Assembly: GCA_904502225.1 (NCBI GenBank)
Contig: CAJGDO010000027.1
Span: 1-15,699, forward strand
Length of the DNA: 15,699 bases
From: an uncultured Clostridia bacterium
Lineage (GTDB): Bacteria > Bacillota > Clostridia > Christensenellales > Borkfalkiaceae
Direction: 5' to 3'
Shown piece by piece: positions 6,177-12,751 of the stretch (position 1 is its first letter; each line of letters begins with the position of its first letter). A program made the position numbers and the translations under genes. Below the pieces are notes generated by a model. That model did not search any database. It saw nothing but the letters and a program-made list of their open reading frames with translations, and had not been told where the DNA came from.

Positions 6177-6830
6177 CTATTTGTCGTTTATTTTTTCAAA
6201 GGTTTTCATCCATTCTTTTGCAATTAATCTAGCCCCAGCCACGTGTGGATGCACGCCGTCGAACAAGAAATATTGCACGCCGTACTTTTGTGCTTTTTTG
6301 CTAAACTCTTCTTGCAACTCTACAAAAGGCAAGTTGAATTCTTTTGCCAATTTTTTTACTACCTTTGCATATTGGTAAACTTCTTTAAAACGCTCAAACC
6401 TGTTTGGGTTTAATTCAATGTTTTCGGTTGCAGAACCTTCTAGCACAAATGGTTCGCATAAAATAATTTGCGTGTCTGGTAAAGCCTTTTTAGTGTCTTC
6501 TAAAAGCATACGATAAACTTTTTCAAAGCGTTCTAAATCCACACCGTTAGAATAATTGATTTCGTGCCAAACGTCGTTTACGCCAACTAAAATGTTTAGC
6601 ACGTCTGGCTTAAAATTCCAAACGTCAGATTTAATACGTGCATATAAATCTACAATACGGTTTCCGCTAATTCCCTTGTTTATAATTTCATATTCACCAG
6701 GATATTCGCCCAATAACGTATCCGCTATCGTCCTTACAAAACCAAAACCCAAAGGGCTGATATTTTCCGATTCGTTACGATTTCTTATCGCATCAGTAAT
6801 GCTATCACCAAAAAACAAAATCTTTTTCAC
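6177..6830 (-). CDS. SGNH/GDSL-family hydrolase
   Basis: A 217-aa protein of the SGNH hydrolase superfamily, acting on acetyl or other acyl esters, often of carbohydrates. Block I FFGDSIT has nucleophile S10, block II GISGNR has G56, block III GVND (83-86) has N85, and block V DGVHPH has D191 and H194. There is no signal peptide, so it is cytosolic. It starts at a GTG with AAGGAC upstream at good spacing. It is the first gene of an operon with the esterase and epimerase, driven by a promoter at 6873-6901. Substrate unknown. Confidence 0.93.
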   Translation of the reverse strand: MKKILFFGDSITDAIRNRNESENISPLGFGFVRTIADTLLGEYPGEYEIINKGISGNRIVDLYARIKSDVWNFKPDVLNILVGVNDVWHEINYSNGVDLERFEKVYRMLLEDTKKALPDTQIILCEPFVLEGSATENIELNPNRFERFKEVYQYAKVVKKLAKEFNLPFVELQEEFSKKAQKYGVQYFLFDGVHPHVAGARLIAKEWMKTFEKINDK

Positions 6831-6872
6831 AGTATTTGTCCTTTTTGAACAGTTTTATAATTATATATTTAT

Positions 6873-6901
6873 AATATAGCACTATACAGTCTAAAAGTCA
6901 A
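6873..6901 (-). promoter_or_regulatory. Promoter of the SGNH-esterase-epimerase operon
   Basis: On the minus strand there is TTGACT (plus 6896-6901), a 17-nt spacer and TATATT (plus 6873-6878). It gives a leader of about 35 nt with a normal ribosome site, in contrast to the leaderless promoters elsewhere in the window. Confidence 0.75.
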
Positions 6902-6907
6902 CCATAA

Positions 6908-6939
6908 AAAGGAAAAGCAGACTGTTAAGTTTTGCTTTT
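6908..6939 (-). terminator. Candidate terminator, minus strand
   Basis: AAAAGCA (minus arm, plus 6933-6939) / TGCTTTT (plus 6913-6919), then CCTTTTT. It lies downstream of the tRNA-Thr region and just before the SGNH operon promoter, so it may insulate that promoter. Confidence 0.5.
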
Positions 6940-6944
6940 TATAA

Positions 6945-6978
6945 AAAAATAAAAAGCAAGAACATATAGCCTTGCTTT
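6945..6978 (-). terminator. Second terminator downstream of tRNA-Thr
   Basis: On the minus strand AAAGCAAG (plus 6971-6978) / CTTGCTTT (plus 6953-6960) is followed by a T-rich run. It sits 4 nt beyond the duplicated tRNA-Thr tail and may be the tRNA's original terminator, separated from it by the element. Confidence 0.75.
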
Positions 6979-7122
6979 AATCTGGAGCTGGTGACGGGGA
7001 ATTCCCCTGTTAGGGGAAATGTCGCTTGCGACAAAAGGGTTGCCGTCCCCTGCCAAGGGATCGAACCGTGGGTGAGAATCCCGTTTAGCAAAAAAAAGAC
7101 AAGTTTTTTAACTTGTCTTTTA
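6978..7122 (-). repeat. tRNA-tail structured element 3 (at tRNA-Thr)
   Basis: Between the CCA of tRNA-Thr and a second copy of its 3' tail. TGGAGCTGGTGACGGG on the plus strand occurs at 7123-7138 (tRNA) and 6983-6998 (copy), 16 of 16 identical. The imperfect outer stem is ACGGGGAATT (6994-7003) / AATCCCGT (7077-7084). Inside are three hairpins: TTCCCCT/AGGGGAA (7002-7018, sharing two bases with the outer stem), TGTCGC/GCGACA (7020-7033) and CCCT/AGGG (7048-7059) nested in GGTT/AACC (7038-7041, 7064-7067). The order tRNA, terminator, outer stem, three hairpins, tail copy is the same as at 246-409, and AGATTA follows or overlaps the copied tail in both. No coding potential. Confidence 0.6.
7090..7121 (-). 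terminator. Terminator of tRNA-Thr
   Basis: On the minus strand AAAAGACAAGT (plus 7111-7121) / ACTTGTCTTTT (plus 7094-7104) is an 11-bp stem with a 6-nt loop and a following T-run. Ten base pairs of the stem are identical to the tRNA-Lys terminator at 252-281. Confidence 0.85.
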
Positions 7123-7198
7123 TGGAGCTGGTGACGGGATTTGAACCTGCGACCTGCTGATTACGAATCAGCTGCTCTACCGACTGAGCCACACCAGC
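7123..7198 (-). tRNA. tRNA-Thr(CGT)
   Basis: A complete 76-nt cloverleaf on the minus strand. The acceptor strands GCTGGTG / CACCAGC pair perfectly, the anticodon stem GCTGA / TCAGC carries the loop TTCGTAA with anticodon CGT (plus 7163-7165), discriminator T, CCA encoded. It reads ACG. The T-stem GCAGG / CCCGT has an A-C mismatch at its third pair (plus 7148 with 7136), which is unusual for a working tRNA. Confidence 0.93.
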
Positions 7199-7225
7199 GT
7201 AAATTACTATATATAAAAAATTTTG

Positions 7226-7272
7226 CTTAATTATATTACCACAAAACTTATAATTGTGCAATAAAATTAAGC
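7226..7272. repeat. Inverted repeat between patatin-like gene and tRNA-Thr
   Basis: GCTTAATT (7226-7233) / AATTAAGC (7265-7272) encloses CACAA (7241-7245) / TTGTG (7255-7259). On the minus strand it precedes AAAATTTTTT, so it could be a weak terminator of the patatin-like gene 17 nt downstream of its stop codon. Confidence 0.4.
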
Positions 7273-7289
7273 ATAAATTTATAAATTAA

Positions 7290-8078
7290 TTATTTTATTA
7301 AGTCTTTTATTTTTTGGGCGTATGCTTTGCCTATTTCATAGCCTTTTTCAATAGCAAAATCTATTTCTTTGAACTTATATTGGTTCATATCGCCAAGGTC
7401 TGGTTCTATATAAAGGTCAAACTTCTGCTCATTTTTCTTATATTTCACCATTTCACAATCGCAAATTTCAAACAGCCTTGACATAATAGTGAAAACGTTA
7501 TATTTTTTATCGCACTTTCTTACTCCGCCCAAAACGTCAACGGCAACAACAACTTCTGCACCCATATCTTTAACTTCATTTACAGGCACACGGCAAAAAA
7601 CGCCACCATCTACAAGGAGCATATCGTCCTTTTGAACGGGCTTAAAGATAGAAGGGATTGAAGAACTTGCAATAACCGAAGTGCAAACGTCATCATTTTT
7701 ATCGTTTAACACAACGCTTTTAGCCGAAATCATATCGGTTGCAACGCAAGAAAACGGAATTTTAAGGTCGGCAAAAGTAATCTTTCCCACATACTTTTCT
7801 AATTGCTTACGCATTTTTTGGGAACGCAAAAGTGCCCCATTGCCAATAGGGTTTAAGGACAAGTCAAAAATATCCGAAAACTTTAACCTTTTGACTATCC
7901 GTTGCATTTTTTCAGTTGATAAGCCCCTTGCATAACACGCACCGACCACCGAGCCCATAGATGCCCCTGCGATAAAATCTGGTTTAATCCCTTCTTCTTC
8001 CATCGCCTTTAAAAAACCTATATGTGCAACGCCACGGCTTCCACCAGCACCTAATGCAAAACCTAATTTCTTTGCCAC
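7290..8078 (-). CDS. Patatin-like phospholipase family protein (RssA-type)
   Basis: A 262-aa patatin-like serine hydrolase that would cut acyl chains from lipids with a Ser-Asp dyad. The oxyanion loop GAGGSRG is at 10-16, the nucleophile elbow GASMG at 38-42 with S40, and the Asp of the DGG motif is D157 (157-159). The length and order fit the short bacterial RssA/YchK-type group. No signal peptide or membrane segment. It starts at a GTG with AAGGAAAG upstream. It is transcribed alone, divergent from the DUF6062-type gene, from a promoter at 8110-8138. The natural substrate is unknown for most bacterial members. Confidence 0.93.
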   Translation of the reverse strand: MAKKLGFALGAGGSRGVAHIGFLKAMEEEGIKPDFIAGASMGSVVGACYARGLSTEKMQRIVKRLKFSDIFDLSLNPIGNGALLRSQKMRKQLEKYVGKITFADLKIPFSCVATDMISAKSVVLNDKNDDVCTSVIASSSIPSIFKPVQKDDMLLVDGGVFCRVPVNEVKDMGAEVVVAVDVLGGVRKCDKKYNVFTIMSRLFEICDCEMVKYKKNEQKFDLYIEPDLGDMNQYKFKEIDFAIEKGYEIGKAYAQKIKDLIK

Positions 8079-8109
8079 TTTTCTTTCCTTAATATGTTTT
8101 ATTGACTAT

Positions 8110-8138
8110 ATCTTAACATAATAAACTTCAATTTTCAA
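8110..8138 (-). promoter_or_regulatory. Promoter of the patatin-like gene
   Basis: On the minus strand there is TTGAAA (plus 8133-8138), a 17-nt spacer and TAAGAT (plus 8110-8115). It stands back to back with the promoter at 8147-8175; the two -35 boxes are 8 nt apart. Confidence 0.55.
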
Positions 8139-8146
8139 GTATTTGC

Positions 8147-8175
8147 TTGAATTTTTGTACTTGGTTTGGTATAAT
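8147..8175 (+). promoter_or_regulatory. Promoter of the DUF6062-type gene, leaderless type
   Basis: TTGAAT (8147-8152), a 17-nt spacer and TATAAT (8170-8175). The ATG at 8182 follows after exactly 6 nt, predicting a start of transcription at the A of the start codon. No ribosome site precedes the gene. Confidence 0.75.
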
Positions 8176-8181
8176 AAAAGT

Positions 8182-8859
8182 ATGAATTATCATATTGACA
8201 CAGGACTAATAATAGAAAAATTTAAGGTTGACTGCGAATGCCCTTTGTGCGAAATCAAAAAAATTGTTGAAGAACAATTTTTGCACGAATTCTTAAACGA
8301 CGCCGTTATGGAAGATAACACGAGAATTAAGGTTGGAAAACTTGGGTTTTGCAGTAGGCATTTCGATATGCTTTTATCAAGGCAAAACAAACTTTCGGTT
8401 GCACTTCAAACCCGAACGAGAATTGGCGTTTTGCAAAAACAGTTTGGCGAAGTTAAGTCGGTTAAACAAGCACTTAAATACGCTGATGAGATTGAAAAAG
8501 CAAATTCAACCTGCATTATTTGCGATTTGACCAACGAAAGTATGGTTAAGTATTATAAAACTATCGCACAAATGTACGTTAGGGAAAAGAACTTTTTTAA
8601 AATGATTCTTTCTTCAAAAGGCTTTTGCACCCACCACTATGCAATGCTCCTTAAATATTCAAAGAGTGCAAGTTTTTTTGCTAAAGACTATGTAAACCTA
8701 TTAAGTGGCGTTCAAAACCGTGGCATTGAAAGGGTTGATGGGGACCTTAAAAAGTTTTGCGATAAACACGATTATCGCAACGCTAACGAGCCACTTGGCG
8801 ATGCGGAAACAGCCCTTCCAAGAATTAGAACTAAACTTTACGGAAAAAAATACGATTAA
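8182..8859 (+). CDS. DUF6062-like cysteine/histidine-rich protein
   Basis: A 225-aa soluble protein of unknown function. It is built from two similar halves, each with a CxxC pair followed by a CxxH pair: C20-x2-C23 and C57-x2-H60, then C111-x2-C114 and C149-x2-H152. A fifth pair, C193-x2-H196, comes near the end. The spacing suggests two structural zinc sites. The opening MNYHIDT and CPLC fit the Clostridia family I know as DUF6062; that name is from recall. The frame is open upstream to an ATG at 8142-8144 or so, but that would place the start inside the -35 box, so I chose the ATG at 8182. The gene is alone, with its own promoter and terminator. An rRNA, tRNA or redox-linked role is possible but not shown. 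Confidence 0.88.
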   Translation: MNYHIDTGLIIEKFKVDCECPLCEIKKIVEEQFLHEFLNDAVMEDNTRIKVGKLGFCSRHFDMLLSRQNKLSVALQTRTRIGVLQKQFGEVKSVKQALKYADEIEKANSTCIICDLTNESMVKYYKTIAQMYVREKNFFKMILSSKGFCTHHYAMLLKYSKSASFFAKDYVNLLSGVQNRGIERVDGDLKKFCDKHDYRNANEPLGDAETALPRIRTKLYGKKYD

Positions 8860-8884
8860 ACTTAAAAGAAATTAAAGCAAATTA

Positions 8885-8914
8885 AAAGCCGTCCATTTTG
8901 GACGGCTTTATTTT
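8885..8914. terminator. Bidirectional terminator
   Basis: AAAGCCGTCC (8885-8894) / GGACGGCTTT (8900-8909) with a 5-nt loop and T- and A-rich flanks. It ends the DUF6062-type gene on the plus strand and the lon-ysxC operon on the minus strand. Confidence 0.9.
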
Positions 8915-9521
8915 ATTCTTCGATTTCTTCTATTGGCTCTTTTTCCACTGAAATTGCCTTTTCTATAATATCTAAAAGTTGGTCCTTTCCATAAGAATTT
9001 TCGCTACTTGTTGCCGTTATATCGGCAAAACCGACTTTTAGTGAAGTTGCAATCTCGTTTACCCTTGGCTTAATTCTTGTTTTGGCAAGTTTATCAGCCT
9101 TGGTTGCAACAAGTGCAAACGGAACGGCATAATGATACAAATAATTTACCATCATTTTATCATCACTTGTTGGGTCGTGGCGAATATCCACAAGCGAAAG
9201 CAAAAGGCAAATGTTTTGAGTTTCTAAAAACCCTTCAATCAATTTTCCCCACTTTTGCTTTTCTTCTTTTGGTGCTTTTGCAAAGCCATAACCCGGCAAG
9301 TCTGCCAACACAAATTCGCCAAAATCAAAATAGTTAATAAGCCTTGTTCTGCCAGGTGTGGTTGAAGTTTTTGCCAACTTTTTTTTGTTTGCAAGCATAT
9401 TTATAAGCGAACTTTTGCCGACGTTAGACTTTCCTGCAACGGCAATTATGGGCTTATCGGTTTTATAAAACTTATCAACACTTGCCACGCTGGTTATAAA
9501 AACTGCATCTTTAATCTTCAT
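8913..9521 (-). CDS. ysxC: Ribosome biogenesis GTPase YsxC/EngB
   Basis: A 202-aa GTPase needed in Bacillota for assembly of the 50S ribosomal subunit. All G motifs are visible: G1 GKSNVGKS (30-37), G2 TTPGRT (54-59), G3 DLPGYG (74-79), G4 TKAD (140-143) and G5 TSS (171-173). The length is typical, with a short acidic C-terminal tail. Its ATG lies 9 nt after the lon stop codon, and the ribosome site AAGGAAAG overlaps that end. The order lon-ysxC is widely conserved in Bacillota, which supports both names. Confidence 0.98.
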   Translation of the reverse strand: MKIKDAVFITSVASVDKFYKTDKPIIAVAGKSNVGKSSLINMLANKKKLAKTSTTPGRTRLINYFDFGEFVLADLPGYGFAKAPKEEKQKWGKLIEGFLETQNICLLLSLVDIRHDPTSDDKMMVNYLYHYAVPFALVATKADKLAKTRIKPRVNEIATSLKVGFADITATSSENSYGKDQLLDIIEKAISVEKEPIEEIEE

Positions 9522-9530
9522 AAACTTTCC

Positions 9531-11906
9531 TTAAAAGTTAATCGCCTTTTCAAACACTTGGTCAATGTTCTCAACTGCAACAAACTTGATTTCTTCTCGT
9601 ATTTCTTTTGGAATTTCCACCAAATCTTTTTGGTTGTCTTTTGGTATAATTATCGTTTTAATGCCAAGGCGATAAGCCGCAAGTGCCTTTTCTTTTAACC
9701 CACCAATAGCAAGCACTTTGCCACGGAGCGTTATTTCACCCGTCATCGCAACGCCCTTTTTAACCGATTTTTCGGTAAAGGCTGAAATTAACGCCGTTGC
9801 CATTGTTATACCTGCACTTGGCCCGTCCTTTGGCGTTGCACCTTCTGGAACGTGGATATGAATGTCCGTTTTTTCAAACCTTTCTTCATCAATATTATAC
9901 TTTTTGGCGTTTGCACGGATATAACTTATCGCAGCCCTTGCAGACTCTTTCATAACGTCGCCAAGTTTACCCGTTAAAACAATATCGCCCTTGCCTTTCA
10001 TAAGCGAAACTTCAATGGTTAAGGTCGTGCCACCAACGCTTGTCCAAGCAAGTCCTGTTGCCGCACCAACTTCGTCCTTTTCAAGTGCCATATCTTTTGC
10101 GTGCTTTTTAACGCCCAAATATTCGCAAACCTTTTGAGCATCAATTGGTTGTTTTCTGCTTTTTGGTTGCTTTGCAAACTTGGTTGCAACCTTTCTTATA
10201 ACGCTTGCAATTTCACGCTCTAAATTTCTAACGCCCGCTTCCATTGTATAACTTGAAATAATCTCTTCAATCGCTTGGTCGGAAATGCTGACTTTTTTAT
10301 CGGTTAAACCGTTATTTTTAAGTTGTTTTGGAATAAGATATTGCTTTGCAATTTGGAGTTTTTCTTCCTTGGTATAACCACTTAACTGTATAACTTCCAT
10401 TCTGTCCAAAAGTGGATAAGGTATGGTGTCAAGCGAGTTTGCAGTGGTTATGAACATAACTTTTGAAAGGTCAAAAGGCACTTCTAAATATCTATCTCTA
10501 AAAGTGGTGTTTTGTTCTGGGTCTAAAACTTCTAGCAACGCACTTGCAGGGTCGCCGTGAATATCAGATGACAATTTGTCGATTTCATCAAGCAAGAACA
10601 CAGGATTGTTTGAGCCTGCATTTTTTAGCCCAAAGATAATGCGACCTGGCATAGCACCAACGTAAGTCCTTCTGTGTCCCCTGATTTCAGACTCGTCCTT
10701 AACGCCACCCAAACTCATTCTGACAAACTTTCTGTTTAACGCCCTTGCAATAGATGTGGCAACCGAAGTTTTACCAACCCCCGGTGGCCCAACAAAACAT
10801 AAAATAGGGCCTTTTATTTGCTTGGTTAATTGCAAAACTGCCAAATGTTCGATTATTCTTTGTTTAACCTTTTCTAAACCAAAATGGTCCTTATCCAAAA
10901 TTTCCATTGCCTTGTTTAAGTCATCGGTATCTTGGGTCGAAGTGCTAAACGGCAATTCTTTTATCCAATCAAGGTAGTTTAAAATAATTGAATAGTCTGG
11001 TGAAGAAGGATTGATTTTATCAAGCCTTGCAATCTCTTTTAACGCCTTTTCTTCAATCTCTTTTGGCAAGTTTTTGCCTTTTATATCTTCTTTAAGTTTT
11101 TCAAGTTCATCAACGTCGTCGCCAAGTTCATCGTGAATAGCCTTAATTTGTTCTCTTAAAAAGAATTCTTTTTGGCTTTTATCAATGCTTGAACGCACTT
11201 TTGCGTTTAGTTTGCGTTCAATCTTGCCAATCTCTATTTCCTTTCTAAAAAGGCTATCAAACGCATTGACACGCTCAATAGTATCGTCAATTTCCAAAAT
11301 GTTTTGAACGTCCTTTTCGTTTAAGGTTGCGGTTGACAAAGCGTTGTCAATATATTCATTCACGTTTTGAATGCCCGCAAAAAGCGAAATAACGTCTCTA
11401 TTAATATTTTTTTCTAAAAGTGAATATTCTGCAAAAACGTTTTTGCAAACCCTTAAATACGCCTGATTTTCAATCTCGTTTGAAGGGGCAATATATGGGC
11501 TTTCAACAACCTTGACTTCAAAATATTCCTTTTCGTTTGTGAACTCAACGATTTTAACCCTTTTAAGTGCTTGAACGCTTACTTTTAACGAGTTGTTTTG
11601 GCTTTTTATAACTTGCTTAACGTGTGCAAGCACGCCAACGCCCAAAATCTCGCTCTTTTTTGGATTTTCGATAAATGCGTTTTTTTGTGGTGCGATAATA
11701 ATTTTAGAGTCGTTTGCTAGGGCTGAATTAACTGCCTTTATTGAAAACGACCTGCCCACTTCAAAGTTCAAAAGCGTTTTTGGGAAAAGCACCTTTCCAC
11801 GAAGTGCAACTAACGGATATCCTTTTTCTAGCACGACCGTTTGGTCAGCATTTTGGTTGTCTACATTATCCGATTTTAAAATTCTAATAATTTCTTTCTC
11901 TTCCAT
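9531..11906 (-). CDS. lon: ATP-dependent Lon protease (LonA)
   Basis: A 791-aa complete LonA that unfolds and degrades misfolded and regulatory proteins in the cytosol as a hexamer. The N-terminal substrate domain (about 25-225) is followed by a helical linker, then the AAA+ module with Walker A GPPGVGKTS (373-381), Walker B VFLLDE (436-441) and a sensor-1 TTAN (487-490), then the protease domain with catalytic S697 in DGPSAGIT and K740 in GGLKEKAL. The 43-residue spacing of the Ser-Lys pair equals that of E. coli Lon (S679, K722). The start ATG follows AAAGGAAC, 26 nt after the HAD gene. I see no CIRCE or other heat-shock operator in front of it; transcription probably comes from the uvrC promoter. 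Confidence 0.99.
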   Translation of the reverse strand: MEEKEIIRILKSDNVDNQNADQTVVLEKGYPLVALRGKVLFPKTLLNFEVGRSFSIKAVNSALANDSKIIIAPQKNAFIENPKKSEILGVGVLAHVKQVIKSQNNSLKVSVQALKRVKIVEFTNEKEYFEVKVVESPYIAPSNEIENQAYLRVCKNVFAEYSLLEKNINRDVISLFAGIQNVNEYIDNALSTATLNEKDVQNILEIDDTIERVNAFDSLFRKEIEIGKIERKLNAKVRSSIDKSQKEFFLREQIKAIHDELGDDVDELEKLKEDIKGKNLPKEIEEKALKEIARLDKINPSSPDYSIILNYLDWIKELPFSTSTQDTDDLNKAMEILDKDHFGLEKVKQRIIEHLAVLQLTKQIKGPILCFVGPPGVGKTSVATSIARALNRKFVRMSLGGVKDESEIRGHRRTYVGAMPGRIIFGLKNAGSNNPVFLLDEIDKLSSDIHGDPASALLEVLDPEQNTTFRDRYLEVPFDLSKVMFITTANSLDTIPYPLLDRMEVIQLSGYTKEEKLQIAKQYLIPKQLKNNGLTDKKVSISDQAIEEIISSYTMEAGVRNLEREIASVIRKVATKFAKQPKSRKQPIDAQKVCEYLGVKKHAKDMALEKDEVGAATGLAWTSVGGTTLTIEVSLMKGKGDIVLTGKLGDVMKESARAAISYIRANAKKYNIDEERFEKTDIHIHVPEGATPKDGPSAGITMATALISAFTEKSVKKGVAMTGEITLRGKVLAIGGLKEKALAAYRLGIKTIIIPKDNQKDLVEIPKEIREEIKFVAVENIDQVFEKAINF

Positions 11907-11932
11907 CTTGTTCCTTTCTTATGTAAATTAGT

Positions 11933-12751
11933 TTATAAACAATATTTTTTCAATAAGTGCAAAATAGGTTTATCCTTAAATTCAACCGTCACTTCTTTTG
12001 CAACTTTTTTAAGTTCTTCTCTTGCATCTCCCACAGCAACACCGTGCCAACTACCATCAAGAAGTGGGATATCGTTGGTACTATCCCCAACGGTTATAAT
12101 CTCATCTAAAGGCACGTTAAAATATTTTGACAAAAACTCAACTGCCTTTCCCTTATTATACTCTTTATTAATGCATTCAAGCAAATAACTTGCACCCGAA
12201 TTGAAAAGTAAATTTGTGCCTTTATGTTTTTGGCTATACTTTTGAACACAACCCTTTATCTTTTCGGCATCGCACAATGCACAAGCCTTGCTTATTTTTT
12301 TGTTTTGTTTTAAAATTTCTGCCTTTAAGTCGTCAACGCAAATGGCTTCTGCCTTTAAGGCTTTTTTATAAATTTCAATATGCTCGTGATATTTTGCATT
12401 GCCTTGATAATACATTGTTTCGCCAATGTATGCAAGTGGCATAAGGTCGTCATCAATAAAGTCGTCTATTGCCTCGGAAACTGCTTGTGGTTCTAACCCG
12501 CCGTCAAGCAAAAATTCGCCACTTTCAATATCCCTTATTTTTGCACCTTGGAAAGCAACGGCAAGCCCCTTTAACCCAACGCTTTTGCATATTCTTTGTA
12601 TAGATGAAAACATCCTGCCCGTGCATATAACGAAAATTCCGCCTTTTTGTTGATATTCGTTTATAGCGTTAAGCGTTTCACTATCAATGGTGTTAAGCGG
12701 TGCACCGCCAAGCGTTCCGTCATAGTCGCTTATCATAAGTTTGTATTTCAT
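11933..12751 (-). CDS. Cof-type HAD-IIB family phosphatase
   Basis: A 272-aa HAD-superfamily hydrolase of the Cof/YidA type, which removes phosphate from small metabolites. Motif I SDYDGT has nucleophile D9 and acid/base D11. The type IIB cap fills the middle (about 85-195), and motif IV GDSTND has D223 and D227 after a conserved Lys (K197 or nearby, in YNKGKAV). The start ATG overlaps the uvrC stop codon by 4 nt (ATGA), which implies translational coupling. Substrates of this family cannot be predicted from the sequence. Confidence 0.94.
   Translation of the reverse strand: MKYKLMISDYDGTLGGAPLNTIDSETLNAINEYQQKGGIFVICTGRMFSSIQRICKSVGLKGLAVAFQGAKIRDIESGEFLLDGGLEPQAVSEAIDDFIDDDLMPLAYIGETMYYQGNAKYHEHIEIYKKALKAEAICVDDLKAEILKQNKKISKACALCDAEKIKGCVQKYSQKHKGTNLLFNSGASYLLECINKEYNKGKAVEFLSKYFNVPLDEIITVGDSTNDIPLLDGSWHGVAVGDAREELKKVAKEVTVEFKDKPILHLLKKYCL

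Noticed and set aside
8142..8181. Longer start for the DUF6062-like gene
   Set aside because: The start would fall at the -35 box, and the extra residues do not fit the conserved opening of the family.
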